A stretch of DNA of 64,000 bases from Tetraselmis striata. Taxonomy: Eukaryota > Chlorophyta > Chlorodendrophyceae > Chlorodendrales > Chlorodendraceae. The stretch spans positions 24,466 through 88,465 of the forward strand of contig VCJN01000583.1 in NCBI GenBank assembly GCA_006384855.1, written 5' to 3'. Positions 1 through 13,437 of the stretch are shown in pieces. Positions within the stretch are counted from its first letter, which is position 1. Every line of letters starts with the position of its first letter. A program made the position numbers and the translations under genes. Under the pieces are notes generated by a model that was not told the origin of the DNA, did no database searches, and saw only the letters and a program-made list of their open reading frames with translations.

Positions 1-725
1 CACGGTGTCCCTGCTGGCTGGTAGCCTGACCGGCGGGGCAGGGTCCGTTGATGGCGCTGCGGGGGATGCAAGGTTTGCCGGCCCCAAGGGCATGGTCCTT
101 GTGTGCTCCACCCTGTACGTGGCTGACGCGGGCAACCATGCGGTACGTGCGGTCAGCACCATCGATGGGTCCACCACTACTCTGGCGGGTGCCCTGGGCG
201 TGCTGGGAGCCGTGGATGACACTGCGGGGGCTGCGCGCTTCAACAACCCTCACGACCTTTCTGCATCGGCGGATGGCAGCCTGCTGTACGTCGCGGACAC
301 CGACAACCACGCGGTCCGCTTGGTGCACATCGACACTGGGGAAGTCACCACCTTGGCAGGTCTGCTGACAGTGGCCGGGACCAGCGACGGCACCCTCACG
401 GACGCACGCTTCAACATGCCGGTCGGTTTGCAACTGCGGGGCGGCATCCTGTACTGTGGAGAGTATGCCAACAACGCCATCCGGGCTATCCACCTCGCCA
501 AGGGCATGGTGTCAACCTTGTCTGGCAGCAAGGGCGTCACTGGGGCCGTGGACGGCCTGCCCAGTATATCCCGCTTCAGCACGGTCCTCGGCCTTGCTCT
601 TCTTGAGAGCACCGAAGCGCCCGCGTTGCTGGTAGGCGATGCGGCCAACCATGTTGTGCGCAAAGTGGCGCTGCCGCGCGAGATGGAGCCCACTCCCAGT
701 CGCCCAGCAGGTGCTTATCGCCCCC

Positions 726-756
<31 letters not shown>

Positions 757-2928
757 AACACCACACAAACCCCAACATCCCCGCTCTTCCCATGCTCTTC
801 AAATTTTCCTTCAACACCCGTGAATACCGGGTGCCGGTTCCGACATGTACCTTCCCTGAACACTGCAATATCCGTGAAGAATTGACTGATAAAGTAGTCT
901 GGATTGAAGTCAGTAATGGAAAAGTAAAATGAACCGGCTGACAAATGTCAACCTACGCATTTGGTTCCTTATCATACCTACAGTATCCGAATTTACAGAA
1001 CACAAACTCGCGATACGGGACCGTAATGCTCGCGTTTTGGCCTTTTGCCACCCCTTGCCACCGAAAATGTGCGTCACAGGGCAGGTGACATAAATATATA
1101 CCTTCTGGCAAACGTCTGGTTCCTTTTGAGTTTATTTCTGAATTGTTAAAATATAATTTAGTGTCAACCTCATCTGATAAGCCATGTAGTAAGAGATACC
1201 ATCACAGTTTATGTTAGTTAAAGAGACATGACTGGTTGTTGTGAATGATGCGTTATAAAGGGTCGGCGGCTGACAGTCCTCCATCGTATTCATGCTGAGA
1301 AACCGGACCTACTGGGTGATGTAAAAGTAGCATCCATTATGAACCTTTGGATTAAAAGTCGCCGCACTGCCCTCAACTACAGGCACAGCGTCTACCTTTG
1401 TAGGCAGCCTGGCCGCCGGATCCGGCGCGCTGGATGGCTGCCGTGTGGAGGCGACGTTCAACTCGCCCCAGGGGCTAGCGCTCTCCGCGAGTGGGTCCAC
1501 ACTGTATGTCAGCGACCAACTGAATCATGCCGTTCGCGCCTTGGATGTGGAGACTGGAGCGGTCACCACGCTGGCTGGGGATGTTCCCACAGCGGGAGCT
1601 CTGGACGGCAGCGCTGCCACCGCACAGTTCAGCAGCCCCGCTGCCCTGGCGCTCTCTCCGGACCAGTCCACCCTCTTTGTCGCGGACTATGACAACGGAG
1701 CGATAAGGGCGGTCGACACCGCCACCGGGGAGGTCTCCACTTTTGCAGGCTTGTTGGGCACTAGCGGCGCGGTGGATGGGTCCGCCACAGACGCACGCTT
1801 CACCAACATCCGCGGCCTCGCCATCTCATGCGCCGCGCTGTACACCGTGGAGCACGCCAACAACGTGGTCCGCGTCGTGGACGCCGTGACCGGAGCTACC
1901 GCAACCCTGGCTGGCTCGCTCGGCGAGTCGGGCTGGGTGGATGGCGCCGCTGCCGACGCGCGCTTCCTCAACCCCTCCGGCATTGCACTCTCCGAGGACG
2001 GGCGGTCGCTGTTTGTATCCGACACCGGGAATGACGCCATTCGCAGGTATTCCCTGCGGGTCGCTCCATGCCCTGGCAACCCTCTTCGGGGTGTGCATCA
2101 GTCCTTTTTGTTTCCGCTGCTGCTGGGATTTCGTGGGCTTGTTGGCTCTGCATCCATGCATGCATGATGCATGCATGCATGCATGCATGCACGCTGGGTG
2201 TGGCCAACGGCCCTGCAGCAGGTGCACGGCAGCGCCCCCCATGGGTGTAATGGAGGGCGCCGATGTGTAGCGGTCGCGCGCTCTGAAGTTGTGCTAACCA
2301 TGCTGGGATGGCTGGGACGGTTCGCAGAGTGGACATCACCACTGGTTACACTACGACTCTGGTCGGCCTGGGGCCCGGAAGCGCGAGCATCGATGGCGGC
2401 CAGTCGACGGCCTCCTTCTCTGCGCCGCAGGACATACAGCTGCACGCAGGCATCCTCTACGTGACCGACGATCACTCGATCAGGGCGGTGGACGTGGCCA
2501 GCGGGCGCGTGTCGACGCTTGTGGGCGAGGCGAGCACCGCAGGCGCCGTGAATGGGCCGCCCGGCGTGGCCAGGCTCAGCAATCCGCGCGGCATGGCGGT
2601 GCACGCGCGTACGGGCGGCGCCGTGCTCCTGGTGGCCGACTCTGACAACCACCTGGTGCGCGAGGTGGCCCTCCCGCCGCTCCCGACGCTCCCGGCATCA
2701 GAACCCCTCCTACCAGGTGCGGTCCCAGCCACGCACTGTTGTTGATAATACGAACAGGGCCTGCTGCCATTGCCAGTGACGCTGCATGCCGGTTATACGC
2801 GGATGCCATACGGGTCTCAGCATCCCGTGGCCATGCTCCGGATCCGCTCTACACTACTGTTTTCGAACCCCTCTCCTTTGCAAAAAGAGAGTCAAGCAGT
2901 GTTTATTGATGTAGCTAGAAAATATTAC

Positions 2929-3013
<85 letters not shown>

Positions 3014-6000
3014 GTGCACAGACATCCTGACTCAATCCTGCAAAATGATGCGGTAGGTGTGTGACCCGCAACCCTGGTAACAGGGTGCGCGGCGGTACTG
3101 AGCGATACTGATTGAAGATGCCCCGCCTCGTCCGCTGGCAGGCACGGTGTCCACGCTTGCCGGGAGCCTCGGTGCCGGCGCCGGCAGTGCGGACAGCTGC
3201 AGTGCTGCGAGCAAGTTCGACGCGCCTCACGACGTCGTCTTTTCTCACAGCAGGATGGAGGCGTATGTGGCTGATCATGTCAACCACGTGATCAGGTTTC
3301 AACCCTCAGGCCACATCATGTTCTGACCAAGCCGGTTTCCACCCTGTGCTGCTTGTTTATACGCCATATCTCCACCCTGTTGTGCAATTCCACTCACAAC
3401 ATTACTGCCCGGTTTTCATAATTCAGTCATCATTCCATTTCATCCGTCTTTAATCTCTACATGGTTTTCTCCAATCTCCTTACGCGATAAGTCCCTGTCC
3501 CACCCGTACTCGCGTATACATGCATGTACTTGCACGCCCACACATAGTCTGCAAGTTTCCGTGTGTACACTATTGGAACGGGCAGTCCTGGTTGATTTGT
3601 TTCGCCCCTTTCTGGGGATGAGTCTCTTGCTGCAACATGTGAGCAGGACCGCTTCTGGCGCCGGTCGTGCCGCTTCTGCCGCTGCCATATCTTCTGCCCC
3701 CGCCACCCCTGGCTGCGCTGCGCTAGCGCGGAAACTTTCAGATACAGAATACCGAAATCGACAGCGTCTGTCAATACAATTTTATGGCATATTACCGGCA
3801 CTTTACGGGCATCTGCACACCGGATAGACTTTTTGAATTGTTATGCATTGTCAAGGTAGAAAAATGACACCACAGCACTGCAGGGGGGTCGTGCGCCCCT
3901 CGTAGCGCTTAGCGCCGATGTGGAGTAGGGTCCACATTGGGGTGCATGTGCGAGGATGGCTGTGAGATACACAGAGCAGATGTAGCATATAATATCAGTG
4001 ACGCTTACGAGCGTGTGCAGCTGTAGGTATCTGTGCCTTTAATATATACTGCCTCGTTGTGGTGTTTATGTACAACTGTGCGGCGTCACCCCTCCCGCTT
4101 CCACGCCCCCGGGAGATAAACACGCTGCTTGCTTGCCGCCGGTGCAGGAGCGTGGACATGCGAACCGGCAGTGTCAGCACCCTCGCCGGGATGCTGGGCG
4201 CCGGGGAGGGCGCCGTGGACGGTCCGCCGTTTGCTGCCCGTTTCTACCACCCCTCATCCTTGGCCATCTCCTATGACGAAACCACTCTCTACTTGGCAGG
4301 TATGTACCCCCCCGTGTCACCCCCACAATACTGCCCCCTACTCTCCCCTCTGCCATGCTGCGGAGCCCTGCCATTGCGCGGACGATCTTACCCAGCCGAT
4401 CACACAGAGCCCTGACCGTGCTTCTGTCTGCGCCCCCGCCTCCCTTCTGCAGACCGGGACAACCATGTGATAAGATCGATAAAAATAGCAACAGGGGAGG
4501 TCGCCACCGCAGCGGGGACCCTTGGTGCCGGCAGCGGCAACACGGATGGCGCTCTGGCGGACGCCCGCTTCTTCACTCCGGAGGGCGTAGCCATCTATGG
4601 CAGCGTCCTGTACGTGATGGACGCCCTGAACCACCGCATCCGCGTCGTGGACCTGGCGGCCGGCAGCGTCTCCACGCTGGCGGGCACGGCCGGCAGCGGG
4701 CAGGTGGACGGCGACGCGGCGTCCGCCACGTTCAACCAGCCGGCACGGGCCGTTGTGAGCGAGGACGGCGCCACGCTGGTGGTGGTCGAGAGGCTGAACC
4801 ACGCCCTGCGAATGGTGGACACCGCCACCGGCGATGTCTCCACCTTTGTGGGCCTGATGGACAGCCCGGGGGCCAAGGATGGCGCCGCCGGCGATGCGCG
4901 CTTTGACGGGCCGCTCGGCCTTGCCATCCGTGACGGCGTTCTCTACGTCTCGGAGAGCAACAACCACGCAATCAGGTGCGGCCAGGCGCTGACAGGTCAC
5001 GAGAGCCACCCGCCAACCATTCATGCGGCGGTAGATAGTACCCAATGAGCGCTTGCACCGGGCTGGCTTGCAGGGCGGTGAACCTCAACAGCGGCGAGGT
5101 CTCCACGCTGGCGGGCTCCAAGGGCATTGCTGGGGCCGCGGATGGCGTCGCCAGCACCGCCAGGTTCGACGAACCGATCGGCCTGACGGTCGCGACGCTC
5201 GACGGAAGGTCGACTCTTCTGGTGGCAGGTGACCACTCCGCTGCCCCCGGCGGCGGCGGCGTGCGCTGCCTCAGAATGTTGCCCCCGGGTGGTGTGCACA
5301 TGGTATCGATCAACAGTCTAGACTAGATGCATCAGCCGGATCATCCGGGGGCGCGTCACGATGTTGATGTTGGGCAGCCAACTTGTCATGCCGGCTCTTG
5401 ATCTTTAGTAGCCGGTGACGCCGGGCGGCGCTTGGCTGCCCCCATTGCGCTCTCCCGTAGAGCGGGAAGGGGCGCGGCCCAAACATTGTCACGCCAGGCA
5501 GGGCGGGATGTAGGGGGGGCAGGGGCACTCAACCTGCGGCTGTTGCCCATGTCGTGCACGCAGACAAAAACAATCACGCTCTGCGCTCCGTGGCGCTGCC
5601 GGAGGCGGTGGTGCCGTTCCCGGAGGAGCCAGGTGCCCCCCCCCCCAATTTCCCTCTCTGAGAAAGGTCGCTGCCGGTGTGTGGTGCCGGTTGGAACACA
5701 ATCCTGTTCCCCCCCACCATAGTTTTGTGTTTGCATCCCCCGGGGCGGGAGGGGTATTCGTACATCTATCTATCTATATATGTATATCTATTAAGTTATA
5801 TACATGTATATATAAATATAAATATAGACATATATATGTATATGTGAGGGGGGGGGGGGGGGGGGGGGGGGTAATCCTTATTTCCAAGCAATTATTTAGC
5901 ACTTTTGATTTCCTGGCATGGGCTTTAGGCCTCTGTTCACGTTGCCGCAAAACATCAAGATTGCATTTTGCCCGCGGAGGTCTTGCGGCGGTACCCGTTT

Positions 6001-9000
6001 GGACCCCCCGCTTACAAAACAGGAAGAATGCACGGTGCATTCTTTGAAACGCACAAAAAGTGGCCGCAAGACTGCTGCAGTCATGTCGCCACTTATTTTG
6101 ACACCGTGCCGCAAGATTGGCGTTGAATCGTACGGCCCAGAACTCGCATCCACAGCAGGGATACAAGACAATTGACGTCTAGTATCCCGCTCACGGCAAC
6201 GGTGAGCGGGATGGTACGATTGGTACCATTCCGTACCCGTACCCGTACGGGCATGTCTCGCCCCTTAATGCCTTGATGTTTTTCGCGTTACACGTACCAC
6301 GCGAGCGGGACGCATACCGCAGACAGCTGCAAGCCCCCCTCCCCCCCCCCCCCCCCCCAAAAAAAAAAAAAACAAAAACAAATTGGGGGCACCCGGCGAC
6401 CGACTGACCCCGGTCTGACCGGTCAGAAACACTACTTAACAGGCTTGGACCTTAAAATATCACTCATAACCGCCAAGATGTCCGCCTCTACAGCCCCAAG
6501 CCGCCGCCGCGCCCCGTCGACCCCCGTCATGGCCCAGCCGGCCGGATCACCGTCGGCTCACGGGTCTCGGCCCGTCGCGCCCCCTGGATGTAGCTGAGGC
6601 ACGGCCAGCGACACAGACAGAGAGAGGGTCCAAGGGATGGTTACTGCGTCGTCCCTCCCAACGCCGCCACGATCCATCCCCTGCAACCTCACACCGGCCC
6701 ACCAAACTCGCTACGAGCACGGGGATCACCAGGCGGCACGGCCGGCTGCAGCAGTAACACTTGGCCAGGCGAGCGTTGAGGCAAGCGTTGAGCCTCGTCT
6801 AGAGCGGCTTACCCTATTGTGCGGCTATCGGAACTCGTTTACCCAGTTTTGCGGCGATCGGAACACGGGTATCGGGCCGTAAGACTGCCCCTGCTAGCTT
6901 CCTGCGGGTACGATCTTTTGCTGTTTCCGATTTCGCTTTAATGGGGCCTATTGTGGGCCCAATGTGAACAGAGGTCTTATTACTTGAAAACATGCTGTTT
7001 CTGTAGCAAATAATGTTTTAGTAATTGATGCAGTGTATATTTACATTCGAGTAGTGGTCTCGTCCAATGGTTTCCGTCGCGTTAGACCCCCTGGCGTGTC
7101 GTCGCCATGCCGGACGGTGGGCACCGTATCATTGCGCCGGCGGGCAGTGCTCCTGCACAGCACTGGCGCGAACAGTAGGGGGTGCGCGCGTTTCTCCGCT
7201 CTACCGGCGCCTTGACGCGCTCGGCTGCACCCGGCGGCGTGGCTGTGCGCAGGATGGGTGGTCACCGCCGCCGGCACGGCCGGCTCGTCGCCAGGGACGG
7301 ACAACGGCTTTTCGGCGGACGCTACTTTCCACCAGCCCCGGGATGTGGTGTTCTCCGAGAGCCGCTCGACCCTCTTCATGGTCGACACCGACAAGTTTGC
7401 GATCCGAAGCGTGAACACTATCACGGGGGAGGTCGCCACCCTGGCGGGATCAAGCAACGTTGTCGGGGCGGCCGACGGCATCGGCGCCTCCGCCCGATTC
7501 GATGTCCCCTACGGCCTCGCTCTCTCCTCGAATGAGCAGACGTTGTACGTAACGGACTTCGCCAACCACGCTCTTCGCGTAGTCGATGTCTCCTCCGGCG
7601 CGGTGTCCACCCTGGCCGGCGAGCTGGGGACCGCGGGGGCGGTGGACGGCGATGCCTCCACCGCCAGGTTCGCCAATCCGGCCGACGTTGTCTATGCCTG
7701 TGACACGCTGTACGTGAGCGACCACCACGGGCACTGTATTCGGATGGTGGACACGGCCACTGGCGCTGTGACCACGCTGGCCGGGACACTGGGCGCGGGG
7801 AGCGGCGCCGTGGACGGAGCGGCGGCGGACGCGCGATTCTACTTCCCCGCCCGCCTGGCGCTATCCGGCGACGGTACTTTGCTCTACGTGGCGGACAAGT
7901 TCAACCACGCCATCCGCAGGTAATGTGCAGAATACAAGTTGCCCGCCGCATCAGCATCGACTGTGCGTACCACGTGGCGGCCGCAGTATCGCCCGCTAAC
8001 TTGCCTGCTGCGCATGATCCGTAGCGTGGACACCCTCACCGGCGACACGGCGACGTTTGTGGGCGTCATGGGCGACCCTGGAAGCGTCGACGGCACTCTC
8101 GCCGAGGCCCGCTTTGCGGAGCCGTTTGGCCTGGCCCTGCGGGGCGACACCCTGTTTGTCTCGTCCTCGATCAACCGTGCAATCAGGTACACCGCGCCCT
8201 CATATTGTTATTCGTAAAATTCATTGTTCAATTAATGACGGATATGATTTGGAGGGGGTGATGGCCTCCGGCTACCTACAGCTCCATGTAAGGTCTCTCT
8301 CTCTCTCTCTCCCCCTCGCTCTCTCTGACTGGTATGATGATAGCGATGTTATAACGATGTCATCAGTGGTGTTATATACAGCTAAGGATTATGTGTATAG
8401 GTATGTATATATAGTGAGTGTTTCCTAGTATCTGGTACAAAATAGATACAGCAATAGTACAACAGTGCAAGGAATAGTACGGGGAAAAGGAAATATATAT
8501 GTATATATGTATATATGTATATATATGTATATGGGTTTTATATATATGTATATATGTGTGTATACTTAGATATATATAATCTATGTACCTGTCTATCTAT
8601 CTATATGTATCTATGTTATCTATCTATGCAGTTATTGTATGCCTGATATCGCCATTGTCAGCAACCTCAATGAAACCACAAGAACCATGCATGTGTTGCG
8701 TTTCCCGAGGTTCCGCTCTCCGAAGTTATGCACCCAGCAGTGTGCGTGCTGCTGTCTTGGCTTGTGAACCGTGGGCGACTGTTGCTGATGATGGCATGGG
8801 TACAGAGCGGGTGGTGACAACTTTGGAATAACTGGCTACCTTTTCTCTGCCAGGGTTGTGGACATGGCGGCCGGGGAGGTGTTGACGCTGGCGGGCGATG
8901 CCTACAATCCCGGCTCAGCGGACGGCTCCGCTTTTGTGGCGCGCTTCAGCAGCCCTCAGGGGCTGGCTCTCCACGAGCGCCGCGGCGCCGCTGTGCTCTA

Positions 9001-12000
9001 CGTGGCCGACACGGCCAACAACGCCATCCGGCGTGTCGCGCTGCCGCCACGGAGAGGGCGCACACCGGGTACGTGGCTAGTGGGTATGCGCATCAAGGGT
9101 TGATACATTACTGAGATCGGAGGCATCAGGTGGACCGCAACGAGTGGATGCGGTCGATAATTAAGGGGAGTGGAAAGTTGTACGGTTTAACCAAGGCTTG
9201 ATTCGGCTGAATGCATCGAGAGAATACACTTGATTATTGTATGCATCACGCAAATTAGCCCGGACCATGATCCTGTTGTTCTGACGTGAGATATCCTACA
9301 TACCAGACCGGATCGAATTAAAACATGGATTTTTCAGACCCCCGGGTTAATCACGAGTCTTGATCATTACCCGTTGCTGACCCTTGACGCGGGTCATTAG
9401 CGCCGTGGTGTGGGTGCGGCCTGCGCCGCTTGGCGCTCTCGCCTCTCCCCCATGCGCACCAAACAGAGACACGTGCACACCCCTCTTCCCCTCCTTCCCC
9501 CTCCCGCAGGTGTGGTGTCCACGCTGGCCAGCCGCTTGGGCGCTGCTGCGGGCTCGGCGGAGTCCAGCTGTGGCCCGCAGGCGCGCTTCCATTCCCCGAG
9601 CGATGTGGTGTTTGCGGGCTCGACCTCCACGCTGTACGTTGCCGATCACCTCAGCCATGCCATCTTCGCCATCGACTCCCTCACTGGCGAGGTGTCCATC
9701 CTGGCGGGCAAGCTGGGCGTGAGCGGCGCGCTGGACGGCGTCGGCTCCAGCGCCCGCTTCGATGGGGCGCGCAGCCTGGCGCTCTCCGACGACGAGCGGA
9801 CGCTCTATGTCGCCGACTTTACGAATCACGTGATCCGCGCCGTGAGCACGGCCACCGCGCACGTGACCACGCTGGCGGGGAGCCTGGGCGCTGGAGCGGG
9901 GGCCGTGGACGGTGTGGCCGACGTGGCGCGTTTCAGGAATCCGGAGGGCCTGGCGGTCCTGGGCCAAACCTTGTTTGTGATGGTGCGTGCGTCCCCCCCC
10001 CCCCCCTTCCCCGCGGCGCAACCCCACCTCCGCCCCTTTCGACTTTGAAAAAGATGCGATGAGTTCCAACACGCTTATGAATTGGCGTTTTGCAGGACAC
10101 ACACAACCACGCAGTCCGCACTGTCGACGTCCTGAGCGGCACCACCGCCACGCTCGCCGGCGACATGGGGTCTGCAGGCGGCGTGGACGGCGCGGCGGGG
10201 GTCGCGCGATTTAACTTGCCGATCCGGGCCGTGGCGGTGGGGGACCGCCTCTACGTCTCGGAGGTGGGCAACCACGCGCTGAGGGTGATCTCCCTCGCCA
10301 CCGGAGACGTCTCCACCGTCGCCGGCGACATGGCCTCCCCCGACGCAGTGGACGACCCGGACCCCGACGTTGCGCGCTTCCACGCCATCATCGGCCTCGA
10401 CCTCGTTGGCCACACCATGTACCTCGCCGACATGATCAACGCCGCCGTTCGGTCGGTGGATTTGGCAACCGGCAACGTGCAGACGGTCGCGGGCGCCTTG
10501 GGCGTCTCGGGCGCCGACAACGGTGCCGTGGAGGACGCCAGGTTCGACACGCCGCTGGGCCTGGCCGCCGCGGGAGACGCGCTGTATCTGACGGAGGCCG
10601 CCAACCACGTGGTGCGGGTGATCGGACTCCCGGAGCCCGCGCCGCCGGCCCCAGGTGCGTGGCGCCTTCCGCCTAGTTCATCAACACCGCTGGATCAGAC
10701 CGGCACAGTAGCGCTGCGTGCCGGCTGCTGCACTGGGAAGGCGGCTGCTGGGGCAGCGGTGCTTTCTGTCGTACTTTGCGTTTAGAGCGCCGGTGTCCAT
10801 GGCGGGCTCCATTGCCAATGTATGACTCGTAGGTATATATGGGCCTGCATGCCGCGCCGTCGCCCACCAGCAGGGGTGGCAACAAGCCGGCAGCGCCCCG
10901 ACAGGGCCAGCGCCGCTGCTGACTGCCGGCAATGTGTGTCTTGCAGGAACGGTGACAACCCCGACGGGCCGCGTGGGCGCGGGCCCGGGAGCGGCGGACG
11001 CCCGCCCCGGCCTCGTGCGCGCGGCGCGCTTCAACCTCCCCACCGACATCGCACGCGACGCCGCCACCCGCGCCGTGTACCTCACCGACACAGGCAACCA
11101 CCTGATTCGCAAGCAGACGGCGGCCGGCGGGGTGCAGACGCTGGCGGGGCTGGCCGGCCAGCCGGGCGCCGTGGATGGCGACGCGGCCGTCGCGCAGTTT
11201 GATTCTCCAGCAGGCTGCGCCCTGTCCGGGGGCGGCCAGTACTTGTACGTCAGCGACGCCGGGAACCACGTGATCCGGTGAGCCGACCGCTAGTCGCGGC
11301 TGCGCGGCGCTGCTTGCGTGAGGGGCAACACGCCAGCTCTGCCTGCCGCCCGTCCGCCGCCCTGACATGCCCGGCTGCACCCGCCCGCGACATGCGTGCG
11401 CGCAGGATGGTGGACCTCGGCGCCGGAACGGTCTCCACCGTGGCGGGCACCCTTGGCGCGGGCGCCGGCGCGGTGGACGGCGCCGCGGGCGCCACGAGGC
11501 TCAACTCCCCGGCGGGGCTGGCCTTCGCGGCAAGCACGCTGTTCATCGCGGACCGCCTCAACCACGTGATCAGGTTCGATGCATGTGCCTGGTTACGGTG
11601 CTCTTGGCGGTGTCGCTCAACTTAGCAGAGGAAGGCCTCCGACTGCCCTTGCTGTGCTCGATGGCCCGGGGGTGTCTTCATTGATGGGCGGAACGTTGCT
11701 GCCTGGTTGCTTTCTCCAGGACTGTGGACGCCAACGGGGACTCCTCCACGCTGGCCGGCGCGCTCGGCGCCGGCGCCGGCGCGGCGGACGGCGCCGCCGC
11801 GGACGCGCGATTCGACGAGCCGTACATGCTGGCGGTGTCCCCGGACAGCTCGGTGCTCTACGTCAGCGACTACAACAACGCAGCGATCAGGTGTGTGAGC
11901 GCTGTGGGCGCAGTCATCCCGCCCTTCTACGAGTACTCGTCAAGGGCTTATTCGGTCTCAGCCCATGCATGCATGCACCTTTCCCCAAACATTTCTCCCT

Positions 12001-12894
12001 ACACAAGGCACCCTACGCAAGACAACCCTGACCCATGGCATGAAAGCCGGTGCAGGTACCCCGCTCGCATTACTAGAATGGGCCGACGCCCAAACGGGTA
12101 GGGCGGACCTTTCGTGATCAGTCTCGGGTATTTTGATGGCAGTGTTATAGACGGTGGTGGTCCACCAGTGCTGGAAATTCCGTCACTGGCCTCCAATTAG
12201 TCTTGCAGAATGCTTCGGCAATTTGCTTGATGACTACAACGGAGCGTCGCCTACCCAGGGCTTTCTGTAACTGGATCGCTGCCTAAACGGCCGTCGTAGA
12301 GACGCTACAAGGGTTTCACTGTCGTTGCCAGTCCTGTCCCGGGGGCGGGAAAACAAACGGCACTGCTCTACATTCCAAACCCTGACCTAACAACCCTAAT
12401 CCCCGCGACCCTGCCGTTTCAGGGCGGTGGACATCGCCACCGGCGCGACCTCCACACTCATCGGCGTCCTGGGCACCCCCGGGCTGGTGAACGGCGGGGT
12501 CGCAACCACGCGCTTTGACCGGCCGGCCGGTCTGGCATGCGTCGGCCCCTGGCTCCTTGTGACGGAGGAGGGCGGGCACGCCGTGAGAATGGTCGACGTT
12601 GCCCGCCTGACGGTGTCCACGCTGACGGGCGAGCTCGGCGCCGCCGGAGCCATGGACGGCCCGCCCGGTCTCGCGCGGCTCAACGCGCCCGCGGGCCTGG
12701 CGGCCTGGCCCTCCGGCCTGTACGTGGTCGACACCAACAACCACGTCGTGAGGGAGGTGCCCCTCCCGCCCGCGCCCCCGCCGCCGCCGGGCAGGCAGTG
12801 CCCGGCCAGGCACGGCGACGCCCGCTGCGCCGCGTGCCAGTGCGGCGGCGGGATCACCGAGCGGATGCGGCAGCGGCTGCGGCAGTCCTCTTGA
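1..12894 (+). CDS. Giant NHL-repeat (tandem beta-propeller) protein, 3' part, 17 exons
   Basis: No family member is recognised by name. The exons are 1-710, 1383-2046, 2328-2716, 3142-3295, 4148-4299, 4453-4975, 5074-5228, 5564-5632, 7253-7919, 8025-8186, 8854-9068, 9510-9982, 10096-10654, 10947-11277, 11406-11573, 11720-11890 and 12423-12894. All junctions are GT-AG and in phase, giving one frame of 2011 codons ending in TGA at 12892-12894. The 5' end lies outside the window. The protein is about 34 NHL repeats, each near 56 residues, with the pattern DARF..P.GLALS....LYVAD..NH.IR.VD..TG.VSTLAG. Pro-rich linkers (V-A-L-P then prolines) recur after every sixth repeat, so the chain reads as a row of six-bladed propellers. 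The C-terminus is a short Pro/Cys-rich tail with four cysteines in 18 residues. NHL propellers usually bind protein or RNA. No signal peptide, membrane segment or catalytic domain is visible here; the N-terminus is not. The NHL call is firm, the cellular role unknown. Confidence 0.9.
721..742 (+). repeat. Poly(C) tract just inside intron 1 of the NHL gene
   Basis: Twenty-two cytosines begin ten bases after the donor GT at 711, followed by a short CA repeat. It is the first of many sense-strand C tracts at intron 5' ends in this window. Similar tracts in this gene are 5636-5646 and 9993-10006. Confidence 0.95.
2154..2192. repeat. ATGC tetranucleotide repeat in NHL intron 2
   Basis: A self-complementary (ATGC)n microsatellite with one phase slip lies in the intron between 2046 and 2328. 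It can form cruciform or slipped structures. No other function is seen. Confidence 0.9.
2932..3012. repeat. (CA)n microsatellite in NHL intron 3
   Basis: About 40 uninterrupted CA units fill the middle of the intron 2717-3141. The stretch is long and pure enough to be hypervariable. Confidence 0.97.
5633..7252 (+). other. Longest NHL intron (1.6 kb), repeat-rich
   Basis: No exon-like reading frame with NHL residues was found between 5633 and 7252, and the flanking exons join directly in phase 1. The intron holds a donor-adjacent C11 tract, an AT-rich (TATATG)-type block at 5760-5845, a G tract at 5848-5872, and a C tract followed by A tract at 6334-6372. Confidence 0.75.
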
Positions 12895-13323
12895 GGATGC
12901 TCATGATTCTGGTATTGCTTTCGTTCATTGGTTCCTGGATCATGGGGCCAGAAAATACACCCCCACTCGCGGTGCGGTGATGCCCCCATCCCTCCGCTAG
13001 AGTAGATAGTGCATATTTTGCATAACGGCTATACACCACAGCCATCATTTAATATTTGGCTGTGCTCTATCCGTTCACCAACACGCACTTCATTTCAAAA
13101 GGGAGAGGCACTGTTTGGCCAAGTCCTTTCGAGCAACAAATGGCCGTGGTGAGCTGCGCCTTGCGACACATCCAGGAAACGGTATTGGATGGGTGGCATC
13201 GCCACCGGTTGCAAGGCCCTTACGTGCACATGCAGGTGATTCCGCCATCATAGGACCTCATTCGGCATGCCATATATGGTGGGGCCGATGCAACCAAATC
13301 GCGGTAGTGGCGATCGCGCAACA

Positions 13324-13369
<46 letters not shown>

Positions 13370-13437
13370 CCTTTCACATGGAGATGCAGGTGGTTGGATG
13401 GCATCACAAGGAGTCGGAGATCGCTCAATAAGGAGTC
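12895..13437. other. Intergenic spacer after the NHL gene, with (AG)n
   Basis: No gene was recognised. A (GA)n microsatellite at about 13325-13369 separates ordinary sequence from the LINE remnant that follows. Low-complexity expansion may have replaced the 5' part of that element. Confidence 0.6.
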
